NCBI RefSeq assembly: GCF_016908415.1
Contig: NZ_JAFBDW010000006.1
Coordinates: 62,001-126,000 of the forward strand
DNA: 64,000 nucleotides
Reading direction: 5' to 3'
Origin: Caldicoprobacter guelmensis
GTDB taxonomy: Bacteria > Bacillota > Clostridia > Caldicoprobacterales > Caldicoprobacteraceae
Shown here: in pieces, positions 16,140 through 24,634 of the stretch
How positions within the stretch are numbered: the stretch's first letter is position 1
Layout of the letters: each line of letters starts with the position of its first letter
Program-made: the position numbers and the translations under genes
The notes under the pieces: generated by a model
Database searches by the model: none
The model's input: the letters and a program-made list of their open reading frames with translations, nothing else
Told to the model about the DNA's origin: nothing

Positions 16140-16778
16140 ATGGTGCCAAAGCAGACGTTTTTGAATCTTCCGGAAGAAAAAAGACAGCGCATCACTGATG
16201 TTCTCATAAAGCATTTTTCACAAAAACCCTATTATAACGTTGATGTATCGGAGATTGCAAAGGAAAGCGATGTTGCAAAAGGGAGCATGTATCAGTATTT
16301 TGAGAACAAGAAGGAGATGTACTTTTATGCTCTTGAAATTGCCTATCAAAGGTTTTTGAAGCTTCTTGAGAAGCTGGATATGGCGCACACCAATATACTG
16401 GATTACTACGAAAATTCACTTGAGGGTGTGTGGCTTGCCATGAAAGAAATGAGAAATGAGTACATGCTCCTTGAAAGGGCGTTTTTTTCCCATGACTCGC
16501 CTTTTAAGGATGAGATAAACGAGAAATTTTTAAGGCAGTCAAGGGATTTTCTATTGGAAGTTATCAAGTACAACCAACAACAGGGGTATATAAGGGATGA
16601 TGTGTCGCCACTGCTGATAAGCATTTTCCTAGAGGGTGCCGGTTTTTTTATGAAGAAGTTTGTGATCGAAAAGGCGCTTAGCCAGTCTTCAACTACCCTG
16701 GATATTGATGTGGGATATTTTAGAGAAACCCTCGGCCAGTTTGTCAAACTCCTAAAAGAAGGGGTTGCCAAAAAATAA
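16140..16778 (+). CDS. TetR/AcrR family transcriptional regulator
   Basis: About 212 aa. N-terminal TetR helix-turn-helix (about residues 8-52: LPEEKRQRITDVLIKHFSQKPYYNVDVSEIAKESDVAKGSMYQYFENKKEMY), followed by an all-helical ligand/dimerisation domain with no recognisable ligand. ATG 16140 follows GAGGTG. It lies 78 bp upstream of an ABC transporter, whose promoter contains two 16-bp palindromes, so it very likely represses that transporter and responds to its substrate (inferred). Typical of drug or peptide efflux systems. Confidence 0.9.
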   Translation: MVPKQTFLNLPEEKRQRITDVLIKHFSQKPYYNVDVSEIAKESDVAKGSMYQYFENKKEMYFYALEIAYQRFLKLLEKLDMAHTNILDYYENSLEGVWLAMKEMRNEYMLLERAFFSHDSPFKDEINEKFLRQSRDFLLEVIKYNQQQGYIRDDVSPLLISIFLEGAGFFMKKFVIEKALSQSSTTLDIDVGYFRETLGQFVKLLKEGVAKK

Positions 16779-16780
16779 AA

Positions 16781-16815
16781 ATGACTTGACAGTCATATGA
16801 CTCATGAGTCATAAT
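16781..16815 (+). promoter_or_regulatory. Promoter covered by two abutting TetR-type operators
   Basis: ATGACT-TGAC-AGTCAT (16781-16796) and ATGACT-CATG-AGTCAT (16797-16812) are two adjacent 16-bp dyads with identical half sites. The -35 TTGACA (16786-16791) lies in the first and the -10 CATAAT (16810-16815, 18-nt spacer) starts in the second, so binding would block RNA polymerase. Confidence 0.8.
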
Positions 16816-16855
16816 TATAATGTAATAAAAACAATTTGAAAAAGGAGATGAAACT

Positions 16856-17554
16856 ATGTTTGTGAGGGCCGAAAAGGTTTCCAAGATTTACAGGCTGGGC
16901 AAAAATGAGATTAGGGCACTTAACGAGGTGAGCTTTGAGCTTGAAAGGGGCAAAATATACACCGTAATTGGCCCTTCAGGTTCCGGAAAGACCACACTTT
17001 TTAACCTTCTCGGGGGGCTCGATAGGGCAGAAGAGGGTAAAATTTTTGTGGATGACAAAGAGATAACGGCAATGGACCAAAAAAGGCTTGCTGACTACCG
17101 ACGGGATTACGTCGGATTTGTCTTTCAGTTCTACAACCTCATAAACGGGCTTACGGTTTATGAGAATGTGCTGGCAAGCGCGTCTTTGAGTAAAAAATCT
17201 CTGGATGTCGATACGGTGCTTAAGATGATGGATGTGTACTCTGAGAAGGACAAATTTCCATTTGAGCTATCGGGCGGACAACAGCAGAGAGTGGCCATAG
17301 CCAGGGCGGTTGTGAAAAATCCCCAGATGATCCTATGTGATGAGCCCACCGGCGCATTAGATTATGAAAGCAGCAAGCTTGTATTAAAGTTATTGGAAGA
17401 TGTAAACAGACAGTTTGGGACTACTATTTTAATTATTACCCACAACCTTGCCATTTCAAAAATGGCTGACGCAACGCTGAGGTTGAGGTCGGGCAGGCTT
17501 GTTGAGTTTTATGAGAACGCTCAGAAGATTTCTGCCCAGGAGGTGACCTGGTAA
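16856..17554 (+). CDS. ABC transporter ATP-binding protein (MacB/LolD type)
   Basis: 232 aa. Walker A GPSGSGKTT (about residues 39-47), Q-loop FVFQFYNLINGLTVYENV, signature LSGGQQQRVAIARA near 138-151, Walker B MILCDEPTGALD near 159-170 and the ITHN switch. The ENV-region wording and partner permease are those of the MacB/LolD/BceA class that couples ATP to FtsX-like permeases. Ribosome binding site AAAGGAGATG before the ATG. Its stop overlaps the start of the permease (TAATG). Confidence 0.93.
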   Translation: MFVRAEKVSKIYRLGKNEIRALNEVSFELERGKIYTVIGPSGSGKTTLFNLLGGLDRAEEGKIFVDDKEITAMDQKRLADYRRDYVGFVFQFYNLINGLTVYENVLASASLSKKSLDVDTVLKMMDVYSEKDKFPFELSGGQQQRVAIARAVVKNPQMILCDEPTGALDYESSKLVLKLLEDVNRQFGTTILIITHNLAISKMADATLRLRSGRLVEFYENAQKISAQEVTW

Positions 17555-19782
17555 TGGTAATTAAAAAGATACCTTTAAGGACCATCAGGAGGGATTTTCT
17601 GCAATTCTTCTCCATTATAATGCTTGTGGCCATTGCATCCATGACGTATACCCTTTTTGCTGTATCGATGGATGATATAAGCAAGAATTATGAAATTTTT
17701 ATCAAGGACTACGTACAGGAAGATGGCTATTTTATTACTTCTAAGGAGATAGATGAAGGCCTCTTGAATAACAAATTCGGCATTACACTTGAGCAAAGAT
17801 TGTTTTATGAGGTTCAGCAGGATGAAGTAACTTTGAGGATTTTTTCCATCTCAGAAAAAATAAACAAGCCTTATATAGGCATGGGAGAAATGCCCCAAGA
17901 GGGGGAAGTGTTGCTAGACCCCAGCTTTTTTAAAGCCCACGGCTATAAAATAAACGATGAGATTTCTATATCAGGGCAAACATTTAAGGTAAGTGGAGTG
18001 GGTTATCTTCCCGACTACATCTACATCATAAAAAACGATCAGGACTTTCTCCCCGACCCCGAGAGATTTGGCGTTGTTATGATGCCGAAAAGCGACATGC
18101 AGAAGCTGTTCCCTGCCTCACATGTATATTATTATAGCTACAAAGGTGAAGTTGATGTCGAAGATCTAAAGAGCTTTATAAACTCCAATTGGGGGCTGTT
18201 GAAGTTTGTTGAAAGGGATCAAAATCCCAGGATAATTTATACAGAGATGAAGGTTGAGAATGCCAAGAGGATAACGCTGCCCATAAGCTTATTCATAATA
18301 ATAGTATCATCGTTTATACTCTTCATCGTGATGAGAAGGGTAATTAACACAATGCACGCTGAAATTGGTACGCTGTATTCAATGGGATATACGCAAAAGG
18401 ACGTCTTTAAAGTTTTCATGAAATTCCCGCTGTATATTTGGCTTTTTGGTTCTATTATTGGAGTTTTGCTTGGGTATTTGGAGGCAGCACCCTTTGCCGA
18501 GTTTTACAGGTCATTTTTTACCCTACCCAAGATAACGAATTTCCTGCCTTGGCGGCATGTGCTTGTGGCCCTATTCCTTCCGGCTGTATTCATATTCCTT
18601 GCAGGGTATCTTGCGCTAAAAGGCTTTTTTAAGCTAACCATCATCCAGATGCTACATGGCGTTGATGAGATAAAGTTTAGCAAACTTCCCACCATAAAGT
18701 TTTTTGACCGGTTTGAGTTTAAAACCAGGGTCATGCTGAAATACGGCTGGCGGCACATTGCAAGGGAACTCATTTTAGTTATAGGCATTGTGTTCTCAAC
18801 GATACTCATGATGTACGGTATGACGGCAAAGGATTCTGTTATCGTTGGCATTGAGAAAGCTTATTCTGACTATTTCAAGTATGACTATCTCTATATGTTA
18901 AACTCTATATCTGAACATCCTGAGATAGAGATACCCGACTTTGCAGAGCCTTATAACCTTTTGGCTTTTGATGTCGAAGGCACAAAAGCAAGCGTCATGA
19001 TATATGGCATCAAGGGCGATTCCGAAATGATAAAGCTGTATGATACAAGGGGGAAAGAGATTTCTGTCTCGGATAAGCTCATCATTTCAAAGCCTCTTGC
19101 AAACAAGCTGGGAGTCAGTGAAGGGGACGAGATTAAGGTAAGAAACAAGTTTACAGGCGAGGAATATGCTTTAGAAGTCTACAGGATTGCAGACTTGCCA
19201 GTTGGCAATAATGGATACATGGAGCTTGAAAGCTTTAACAGGCTGTTTGGCTATGGCAGCAGTGAGTATGTGGGGATATTTTCAAAGGATAAGGTGGATA
19301 TACCTGAAGATTCGCTTTTTGAGAGCTATACCAAGTCTGAACTGATTACTACCATTAAGACGTCGGCTCAGGACCTTTCAAAAACCATCGGCGTCATGGC
19401 GCTCATGGCAGCAATACTTGCACTTTTGATCGTATACGTTCTGTCCAATTTGACGCTCAACGAGAACAGGAAAAATATAGGGATTTTGAAGATGTTGGGA
19501 TACAGGGAAAACAGCATATTTAAGATGGTTCTTGGGTTCAACTATATATCATTTCTGGTTGGATTCATTGTAGGGGTTCCCCTTTCAAAATTTACTATGG
19601 ACAGCTTGATGAGTGCAGCCACAAAGGATATTGACTTTGCCATGAGCCTTGATTTGAGCTTAAACAGTGTGCTTTCCACATTTGTCATACTGCTGCTGGT
19701 GTTCCTGTTTTCAAGATTGCTGGTGAGGGTAAAAATAGCAAAGGTCATGCCCATTGATATACTGAGGCAGCAGGTGGATTAA
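17554..19782 (+). CDS. ABC transporter permease, FtsX-like (two FtsX domains)
   Basis: 742 aa. One helix at about 18-38, an extracytoplasmic domain, a first FtsX-type bundle (about 243-360), a helix near 405-425, a second extracytoplasmic domain, and a last bundle of three helices (about 610-735: TIGVMALMAAILALLIVYVLSNLTLNENRKNIGILKMLGY is the conserved FtsX segment). Two-domain permeases of this shape belong to the MacB/BceB group of peptide, lipoprotein or drug transporters. Cargo unknown. Start codon overlaps the ATPase stop, and the pair is controlled by the adjacent TetR regulator. Confidence 0.9.
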   Translation: MVIKKIPLRTIRRDFLQFFSIIMLVAIASMTYTLFAVSMDDISKNYEIFIKDYVQEDGYFITSKEIDEGLLNNKFGITLEQRLFYEVQQDEVTLRIFSISEKINKPYIGMGEMPQEGEVLLDPSFFKAHGYKINDEISISGQTFKVSGVGYLPDYIYIIKNDQDFLPDPERFGVVMMPKSDMQKLFPASHVYYYSYKGEVDVEDLKSFINSNWGLLKFVERDQNPRIIYTEMKVENAKRITLPISLFIIIVSSFILFIVMRRVINTMHAEIGTLYSMGYTQKDVFKVFMKFPLYIWLFGSIIGVLLGYLEAAPFAEFYRSFFTLPKITNFLPWRHVLVALFLPAVFIFLAGYLALKGFFKLTIIQMLHGVDEIKFSKLPTIKFFDRFEFKTRVMLKYGWRHIARELILVIGIVFSTILMMYGMTAKDSVIVGIEKAYSDYFKYDYLYMLNSISEHPEIEIPDFAEPYNLLAFDVEGTKASVMIYGIKGDSEMIKLYDTRGKEISVSDKLIISKPLANKLGVSEGDEIKVRNKFTGEEYALEVYRIADLPVGNNGYMELESFNRLFGYGSSEYVGIFSKDKVDIPEDSLFESYTKSELITTIKTSAQDLSKTIGVMALMAAILALLIVYVLSNLTLNENRKNIGILKMLGYRENSIFKMVLGFNYISFLVGFIVGVPLSKFTMDSLMSAATKDIDFAMSLDLSLNSVLSTFVILLLVFLFSRLLVRVKIAKVMPIDILRQQVD

Positions 19783-20023
19783 AATAGATATAGCAACTTG
19801 TGTCGAGGATTATAGACTTGTAGAGTTAAAGAGCCCTTTGCTTTCTTTTTTTGTTTTATGAAAAAAGATGATTGAAGGGCTTAATTTTTTTGAAAATTTT
19901 TATTTTAAAGCAGGAATTTTTTATTTTTTGTAGAATAGTAAAATATAAATTTTTGTAATATTTTTGTAACATTTGTGATAAACTTTTAATGGACGACTAT
20001 TATTTGAAAGAAGAGGGATATTC

Positions 20024-21427
20024 ATGAGGAGCTTCAAAATTGCATCGTTAGTGTTGCTAAGTATTTGGACTGTAGTTTGTTTGACAGGTTTTATACGGGT
20101 AGGGCAGGACGGGGTTGCAGTAGCGGGCTATGTTTCAACGCCTTTGTTTGTAATGATGGTAGATGACCAAGAAGTAGGCGTTGTAAAGTCGGCAGCTAAG
20201 GGTCTGGCAATATATGACGAGGTGACAGAAAAGCTTCTACAAAGTTATGGAGATGGAGCGTTCATAGATGCTAGCGTGCGTTTTAAAGAAATTAGAACAG
20301 AAAATGTCAAAATCAGTTCTGAGAATGAATTAGCTCAAGCTATAGAACAGGTTATAGTTGTTAAGTCTAATGCCTATGCAATGGTTGTAGATGGGAAGAC
20401 GGTTTGCTATGTTAAGGATTCAAATGTTGCTGAAGAAGTTTTTGAAGAGATAAAAAATGCTTATGTGGAAGCTATCCAGCAGAATAAGGATAGCCAGCTG
20501 CAGGAGGTTTTCTTTAAAGAGGATATATCCTATCATGAGGAGATGGTGCCGGTTAGTCAGATTGTAGATAAAGATAAGGCTATCCAAATTCTCAAACAGG
20601 GTAGCGAAGAAATAAAAGAGTATGAGGTAAAAGAGGGAGATACGCTTTGGTCTATTGCAAGAGAGCATGGCATCCCGTTTTCGGTTTTAGAGCAAGCCAA
20701 TGCAGATATAGATGTAGACAATCTGCATCCAGGGGATAAGGTTAAGCTTACGCTCGAAAGACAGCTGGTTACAGTGGTGACCAAAGAAAGGCAGAAGGCA
20801 GTAGAGGAAATTCCTTTTGAGACTGAGATACGGCTGGATAATACTTTGGAAAAAGGGAAAACAAAGGTATTAAAAGAAGGAGAAAATGGCCAAAAAGAGG
20901 TATATTTACTGATTACCAAGGAGAACGGCAAAGAGATTAAGCGTGAGGTGTTGGAGGAAAAGGTTATAAAAGAGCCTGCCAAGAAGGTGATACTTAAGGG
21001 TACAAAGGTAATTTCCAAAAAGGTTATAACGCCTACCGTGCCGGCGTCATCAGGTCGAGGGTCAGCGCGTGGAGGAGATGTAGTGGCCTTTGCAATGCAG
21101 TTTTTGGGCAGACCGTATGTGTATGGTGCTGAAGGCCCCAATGCGTTTGATTGTTCGGGATTCACACAGTATGTATATAAGCATTTTGGAATCTATCTTC
21201 CACGGACGGCCTATGGTCAGCGCAGTGTGGGTGTACCTGTATCAAAAGACGATTTGGCTCCTGGCGATTTGGTTTTGTTTTCCAGGCCTGATCATGTAGG
21301 CATTTACATAGGCGGAGGGCAGTTCATACACGCCTCCTCAGGTGCTTATAAAGCTATATGTATAAGCAGCCTTAACTCTTCTTCATATAGTAGGCGATAT
21401 ATTGGTGCAAGACGTGTATTGAATTAA
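20024..21427 (+). CDS. Secreted cell-wall hydrolase: LysM - G5 - NlpC/P60
   Basis: 467 aa. An N-terminal hydrophobic segment (about residues 6-30) serves as signal peptide or anchor. A LysM domain follows near 203-246 (YEVKEGDTLWSIAREHGI...DNLHPGDKVKL), a G5-like domain near 247-330 (VTVVTKERQKAVEEIPFETE...), and a C-terminal NlpC/P60 domain (about 348-467) with FLGRPYVYGAEGPNAFDCSGF (Cys near 376 is the nucleophile), DHVGIYIGGGQFIHAS (His). NlpC/P60 enzymes cut gamma-D-Glu-meso-diaminopimelate bonds of peptidoglycan stem peptides. Such proteins act in vegetative cell-wall turnover or sporulation. Monocistronic, with a strong terminator. Confidence 0.93.
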   Translation: MRSFKIASLVLLSIWTVVCLTGFIRVGQDGVAVAGYVSTPLFVMMVDDQEVGVVKSAAKGLAIYDEVTEKLLQSYGDGAFIDASVRFKEIRTENVKISSENELAQAIEQVIVVKSNAYAMVVDGKTVCYVKDSNVAEEVFEEIKNAYVEAIQQNKDSQLQEVFFKEDISYHEEMVPVSQIVDKDKAIQILKQGSEEIKEYEVKEGDTLWSIAREHGIPFSVLEQANADIDVDNLHPGDKVKLTLERQLVTVVTKERQKAVEEIPFETEIRLDNTLEKGKTKVLKEGENGQKEVYLLITKENGKEIKREVLEEKVIKEPAKKVILKGTKVISKKVITPTVPASSGRGSARGGDVVAFAMQFLGRPYVYGAEGPNAFDCSGFTQYVYKHFGIYLPRTAYGQRSVGVPVSKDDLAPGDLVLFSRPDHVGIYIGGGQFIHASSGAYKAICISSLNSSSYSRRYIGARRVLN

Positions 21428-21443
21428 ATTAAATAGTATGGAT

Positions 21444-21474
21444 AAAAAGACGGCCCGAAAGGGTCGTCTTTTTT
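21444..21474. terminator. Bidirectional terminator between the NlpC/P60 gene and the LDCC-like gene
   Basis: AAAAAGACGGCCC (21444-21456), GAAA tetraloop, GGGTCGTCTTTTTT (21461-21474); A- and T-rich arms allow use in both directions. Confidence 0.9.
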
Positions 21475-21486
21475 ATACGGTCAAAA

Positions 21487-21627
21487 TTAAGTTGGTTTCG
21501 AATCTTTGACATTGGGAAATTTATTTTTCTGTCGATTCAGTTCACAGCAATTAAGCTTTTGTCCATGGAATAATGCATTGTTTTGTTTAGCCAATTTTTC
21601 AAGAAATTTCTTAATCTTTTTAAACAT
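21487..21627 (-). CDS. Small LDCC-motif-like putative metal-binding protein, 46 aa
   Basis: Too short for standard ORF lists. ATG at 21627 is preceded by GGAAGGTG nine bases upstream; TAA at 21487-21489. It begins MFKKIKKFLEKLAKQNNALF and contains LNCCELNR near residues 26-33. Proteins of about 45 residues with a basic amphipathic N-terminus and L-D-C-C-x-L/M-N-R are a recurring family in Firmicutes, suspected to bind metal through the paired cysteines (recollected family; here Asp is replaced by Asn). Function unknown. The gene points toward the wall hydrolase and shares its terminator. The ~260 bp upstream (21628-21887) shows no further gene. Confidence 0.7.
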   Translation of the reverse strand: MFKKIKKFLEKLAKQNNALFHGQKLNCCELNRQKNKFPNVKDSKPT

Positions 21628-21887
21628 GTGAAGTAACACCTTCCTATTCCATGCTGGCTTCAGTATAACTGAGGTCTGTATGCAGAATATAGTATAGAGC
21701 TTTTATTACCTATCTTTATAATATCAGACAAGTATGAATGTTTTGTGAAGGATTGTTGTAATGCACAAATTTCTTAGAGATTAAATGTCTTTATAATTAA
21801 ATCGATGAAAAGTGAAGAAAAATAAAAAATTCTTGGATGAGTTGATAAAAATTGCAAATAATTAGATAAAACATTGGATTTTTTGGG

Positions 21888-21916
21888 TTGACAGACGTTT
21901 TTGTATTAAATAACAT
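21888..21916 (+). promoter_or_regulatory. Promoter of the Rrf2 regulator gene
   Basis: TTGACA (21888-21893), 17-nt spacer, TAACAT (21911-21916). The AT-rich leader after it may hold operators of the regulator itself, but no clear dyad stands out. Confidence 0.6.
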
Positions 21917-21974
21917 ATAGCTCATAAAATATATAAATCATATAGGTATACTTGGTTATATAGGGGTGCATGAG

Positions 21975-22421
21975 ATGAGAATATCTACAAAAGGGAGATA
22001 CGGTTTACGGGCCATGGTGGACCTTGCAATACATTCTGGTGGAGATTATGTCCCCTTAAACAGTATAGCAGAGAGGCAGAATTTATCGGAAGGGTATTTA
22101 GAGCAGGTATTTGCCAGTCTTAGGAAAGCCGGATTGGTGAAAAGCGTGAAAGGACCTCAAGGGGGGTACTGCCTGGCTGATGATGCTTCAAAAATTACTG
22201 TGGGGGATGTATTGAGAGTGCTTGAGGGCGACTTGTCAGTAGTGGAAGGGTCAGATGAAGGACGGGATATAGAAAATGCTGTGGAGTATTGTATCAACAA
22301 TGAGGTATGGAAGAAGCTCAATGAAAGTATAGGTGAGGTTTTAGATTCGATCACGTTGGAAGACCTGGTAACCGCATATAAAAAGTTAAACAATAACATG
22401 GGATTGATGTACTATATATAA
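21975..22421 (+). CDS. Rrf2 family transcriptional regulator
   Basis: About 148 aa. The winged helix begins MRISTKGRYGLRAMVDLA and contains LSEGYLEQVFASLRKAGLVKSVKGPQGGY, the Rrf2 signature. The three clustered cysteines that hold the Fe-S cluster in IscR/NsrR are absent; only two isolated cysteines occur. This makes it more like CymR, the cysteine-metabolism repressor of Firmicutes, than like IscR. The next functional genes encode sulfur import (YeeE, TusA), which supports a sulfur-related role (inferred), though 600 bp and a pseudogene intervene. ATG 21975 is chosen by alignment with the family N-terminus. Confidence 0.88.
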   Translation: MRISTKGRYGLRAMVDLAIHSGGDYVPLNSIAERQNLSEGYLEQVFASLRKAGLVKSVKGPQGGYCLADDASKITVGDVLRVLEGDLSVVEGSDEGRDIENAVEYCINNEVWKKLNESIGEVLDSITLEDLVTAYKKLNNNMGLMYYI

Positions 22422-22810
22422 AAATTTTGACACAAAACCCAGAAAACATATTTATTTAATGTGTAATAGCGATGACTAAAGTAAATGTTGTTTTCATCAA
22501 ATCTCTGCTGGGAACCGATACTGCGTTTAGAAACAAAGAGAATTTAGGTGGAAAGACAAGTAGAAGCATGAAATTTGAATATTGTTAGAGGCAATTGACT
22601 AGAGAAGTAGATTTTATCAAGGGATATTCTATACAAAAACATAGTAAACAAATTGGAAAACTATTTAGTGACGGTGAAAGGAAATTACAGGGGAGAAGCA
22701 TAAAGACAAGTTATGGTTGACCGTAGGCGAAATTAAATATTTTTGAGGATTAAATTCGGTACTCTAGTGATTTCTTGAATATCGCTATTTAACTAGGAGG
22801 TGGCTTACAG
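22422..22810. other. Gene-poor stretch between the Rrf2 gene and the M20 remnant
   Basis: About 390 bp with stops in all frames, no convincing terminator hairpin, tRNA or riboswitch core. It may be decayed coding DNA, in line with the pseudogene that follows. Confidence 0.5.
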
Positions 22811-23039
22811 ATGGATGATATTGAAAAACGCATAGTACAGGTCATCGATGAAAAAGGCAGGAGATTATTGATTTTGCAGAGGATGTATTTTCTCATCCTG
22901 AATTGGGTTTTAAAGAAAAACGCCCTGCACAATTAATAGCTTGTTACTTTGAAGGCCTAGGCCTATATATAAGAAGGCAATTGGTCATCACTGGCGTTAA
23001 GGGTTACCTGAAATGCCCAGGCCAGAAAAACAGTGGGAG
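22811..23039 (+). pseudogene. Truncated, frameshifted M20-family amidohydrolase (peptidase) remnant
   Basis: ATG 22811 follows a strong ribosome binding site (AGGAGGTGG). Frame 1 reads MDDIEKRIVQVIDEKG; a single frameshift near 22858 moves to the frame EIIDFAEDVFSHPELGF, followed by KEKRPAQLIACYFEGLGL and ITGVKGYLK. This is the N-terminus of M20 aminoacylase/amidohydrolase proteins (AbgB / HipO type), which normally have about 400 aa; here it ends after about 75 codons. The second frame runs on without a stop into the YeeE gene, producing a spurious N-terminal extension in the long ORF from 22903. Inactivation by frameshift plus deletion is inferred. Confidence 0.8.
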
Positions 23040-23049
23040 GAGGATAAAA

Positions 23050-23703
23050 ATGGAAACGGTGAAAAAAAGCAAAAAGAAAAGGGCAAACCAATTTCCTTAC
23101 GGAGTCGCACTTTTAGTCGTCCTTATTGTCATTGGTATAATCTTATCAAAACAATCGCCTCAGTTAGCGGTTCGTTGGGCCTTTGGAATTGCCTTTGGTT
23201 TCGTGCTTCAAAAGGCCAGATTTTGCTTTACCGCATCTTTTAGAGACCCGGTTTTGACGGGAAGCACTTCACTTACCAGAGCGGTGATTGTAGCCCTTAT
23301 GATTGCCACAATAGGATTTGCCGCAATTCAGTACAGCGCTTATTTGAAGGGAGAAACAGTCCCTGGCAACATCTCACCTGTTGGAATACACACAGCTATA
23401 GGCGCTGTGATGTTCGGAATAGGAATGGTAATAGCTGGAGGCTGTGCTTCTGGAACCTTAATGAGAGTCGGAGAAGGATATATGATGTTATGGTTGACAC
23501 TGATATTCTTTATCGTGGGGTCTTTATGGGGAGCGAGGGACTTTGGATGGTGGAATGAAGTGTTCATATCTAAATCTCCTAAGGTATTTTTACCGGATGT
23601 GCTTGGCTGGGGAGTTGCATTCTTTGGGCAATTAGTACTGTTGGGTCTGATTTTCATATTTGTAGAATGGTATGAATATAAACGCTTTAATGCAAAAAAT
23701 TAA
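23050..23703 (+). CDS. YeeE/YedE family sulfur transporter, first half-protein
   Basis: About 217 aa after choosing ATG 23050, which follows GGGAGGAGG; the longer ORF from 22903 is fused to the pseudogene upstream. About five or six membrane helices; key motifs are FGFVLQKARFCF with a cysteine in the pore region and GGCASGTLMRVGEG. YeeE/YedE (TsuA-like) proteins import thiosulfate or other sulfur species, using conserved membrane cysteines. A full transporter has two such halves; the second half is encoded separately at 23969-24502, with a TusA-like carrier between them. Confidence 0.85.
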   Translation: METVKKSKKKRANQFPYGVALLVVLIVIGIILSKQSPQLAVRWAFGIAFGFVLQKARFCFTASFRDPVLTGSTSLTRAVIVALMIATIGFAAIQYSAYLKGETVPGNISPVGIHTAIGAVMFGIGMVIAGGCASGTLMRVGEGYMMLWLTLIFFIVGSLWGARDFGWWNEVFISKSPKVFLPDVLGWGVAFFGQLVLLGLIFIFVEWYEYKRFNAKN

Positions 23704-23723
23704 TGTGTGAGGAGGAGATTTTT

Positions 23724-23951
23724 ATGGCAGAATACAGAATTGATTGTTTAGGTGAGGCTTGTCCGGTACCACTTTTGAAAACTCAAAAAGAGATGGAGAA
23801 GTTAAAAGTTGGCGATATTTTGATTGTAGAGATAGACCACAGTTGTGCTATGAAAAATGTGCCAGAATGGGCAAGAAAGATGGGATACAATGTAGAAATT
23901 GAAGAGGTTGATGATGGTCAGTGGGAGGTTTATATTGAAAAGACTAGATAA
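23724..23951 (+). CDS. TusA-like sulfurtransferase
   Basis: 75 aa, complete. TusA/SirA fold with the CPxP motif (EACPVPLLKT, Cys near residue 11), which carries a persulfide and passes sulfur to partner enzymes. ATG 23724 follows GAGGAGGAG; the open frame from 23703 begins at the previous stop. Lying between two halves of a YeeE/YedE transporter it most likely accepts sulfur entering through the channel (inferred from context). Confidence 0.92.
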   Translation: MAEYRIDCLGEACPVPLLKTQKEMEKLKVGDILIVEIDHSCAMKNVPEWARKMGYNVEIEEVDDGQWEVYIEKTR

Positions 23952-23968
23952 AAAGGATGGTGATATAA

Positions 23969-24502
23969 ATGAAATTCCAAGAACATCCCCTTTTCAAGAA
24001 AATAATAAAGGATGCGTGGAGTTATTGGACAGGGGCTATTCTTTTAGCCGTTTTAAATATAGCTTTGTTTGCGTTTTCTGGGCATCCGTGGGGTATTACG
24101 ACACCTTTTTCCTACTGGGGTGCATGGATATTTAAAGCTTTAGGAGGGCAGCCAGAGACCTGGGCTTATTTTCAAAACCCGTCTCATGCAAACGCCCTTA
24201 CTCAAAATGTTTTTACAAATGGAGGTTCAATCCAAAATATAGGGATTATTTTGGGCGCTCTTTTGGCTACTCTTTTAGCTTCACAGTTTAAAATTAAAAA
24301 GATAAAATCTTACAAACAGGTAATTGCGGCTATACTAGGCGGTCTTTTAATGGGATATGGTGCGAGAATAGCTTTTGGATGTAACATTGGTGCGTATTTC
24401 AGCGGTATCGCTTCAATGTCCCTCCATGGTTGGTTGTGGGCAGTGTTTGCACTAATTGGAGCATGGATAGGAAGTAAACTTTTAGTTAAATATTTTATGT
24501 GA
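23969..24502 (+). CDS. YeeE/YedE family sulfur transporter, second half-protein
   Basis: 177 aa, about four membrane helices. The segment GYGARIAFGCNIGAYFSGIASMSLHGWLW (about residues 131-159) with its Cys is the hallmark of the second repeat of YeeE/YedE proteins. It presumably pairs with the half-protein at 23050. RBS AAGGATGGTGAT before the ATG, 17 bp after tusA. Transported species, likely thiosulfate, is inferred from the family. Confidence 0.88.
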   Translation: MKFQEHPLFKKIIKDAWSYWTGAILLAVLNIALFAFSGHPWGITTPFSYWGAWIFKALGGQPETWAYFQNPSHANALTQNVFTNGGSIQNIGIILGALLATLLASQFKIKKIKSYKQVIAAILGGLLMGYGARIAFGCNIGAYFSGIASMSLHGWLWAVFALIGAWIGSKLLVKYFM

Positions 24503-24509
24503 AAGTAAA

Positions 24510-24538
24510 AATCCAGGTGGTCACAGGCCACCTGGATT
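24510..24538. terminator. 11-bp hairpin after the sulfur cassette
   Basis: AATCCAGGTGG (24510-24520) and CCACCTGGATT (24528-24538) pair perfectly around a 7-nt loop. There is no T tract, so it may be a weak terminator or a stabilising 3' hairpin. Confidence 0.5.
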
Positions 24539-24634
24539 CCAGGAGAAAGTAGAAGATGAGCTAACTCTTGAGCCTAGAAGCGGTAAAGTCATAAAGGACC
24601 TGGCAACCAAGATTGATGTTCCGAATTGCCATTC

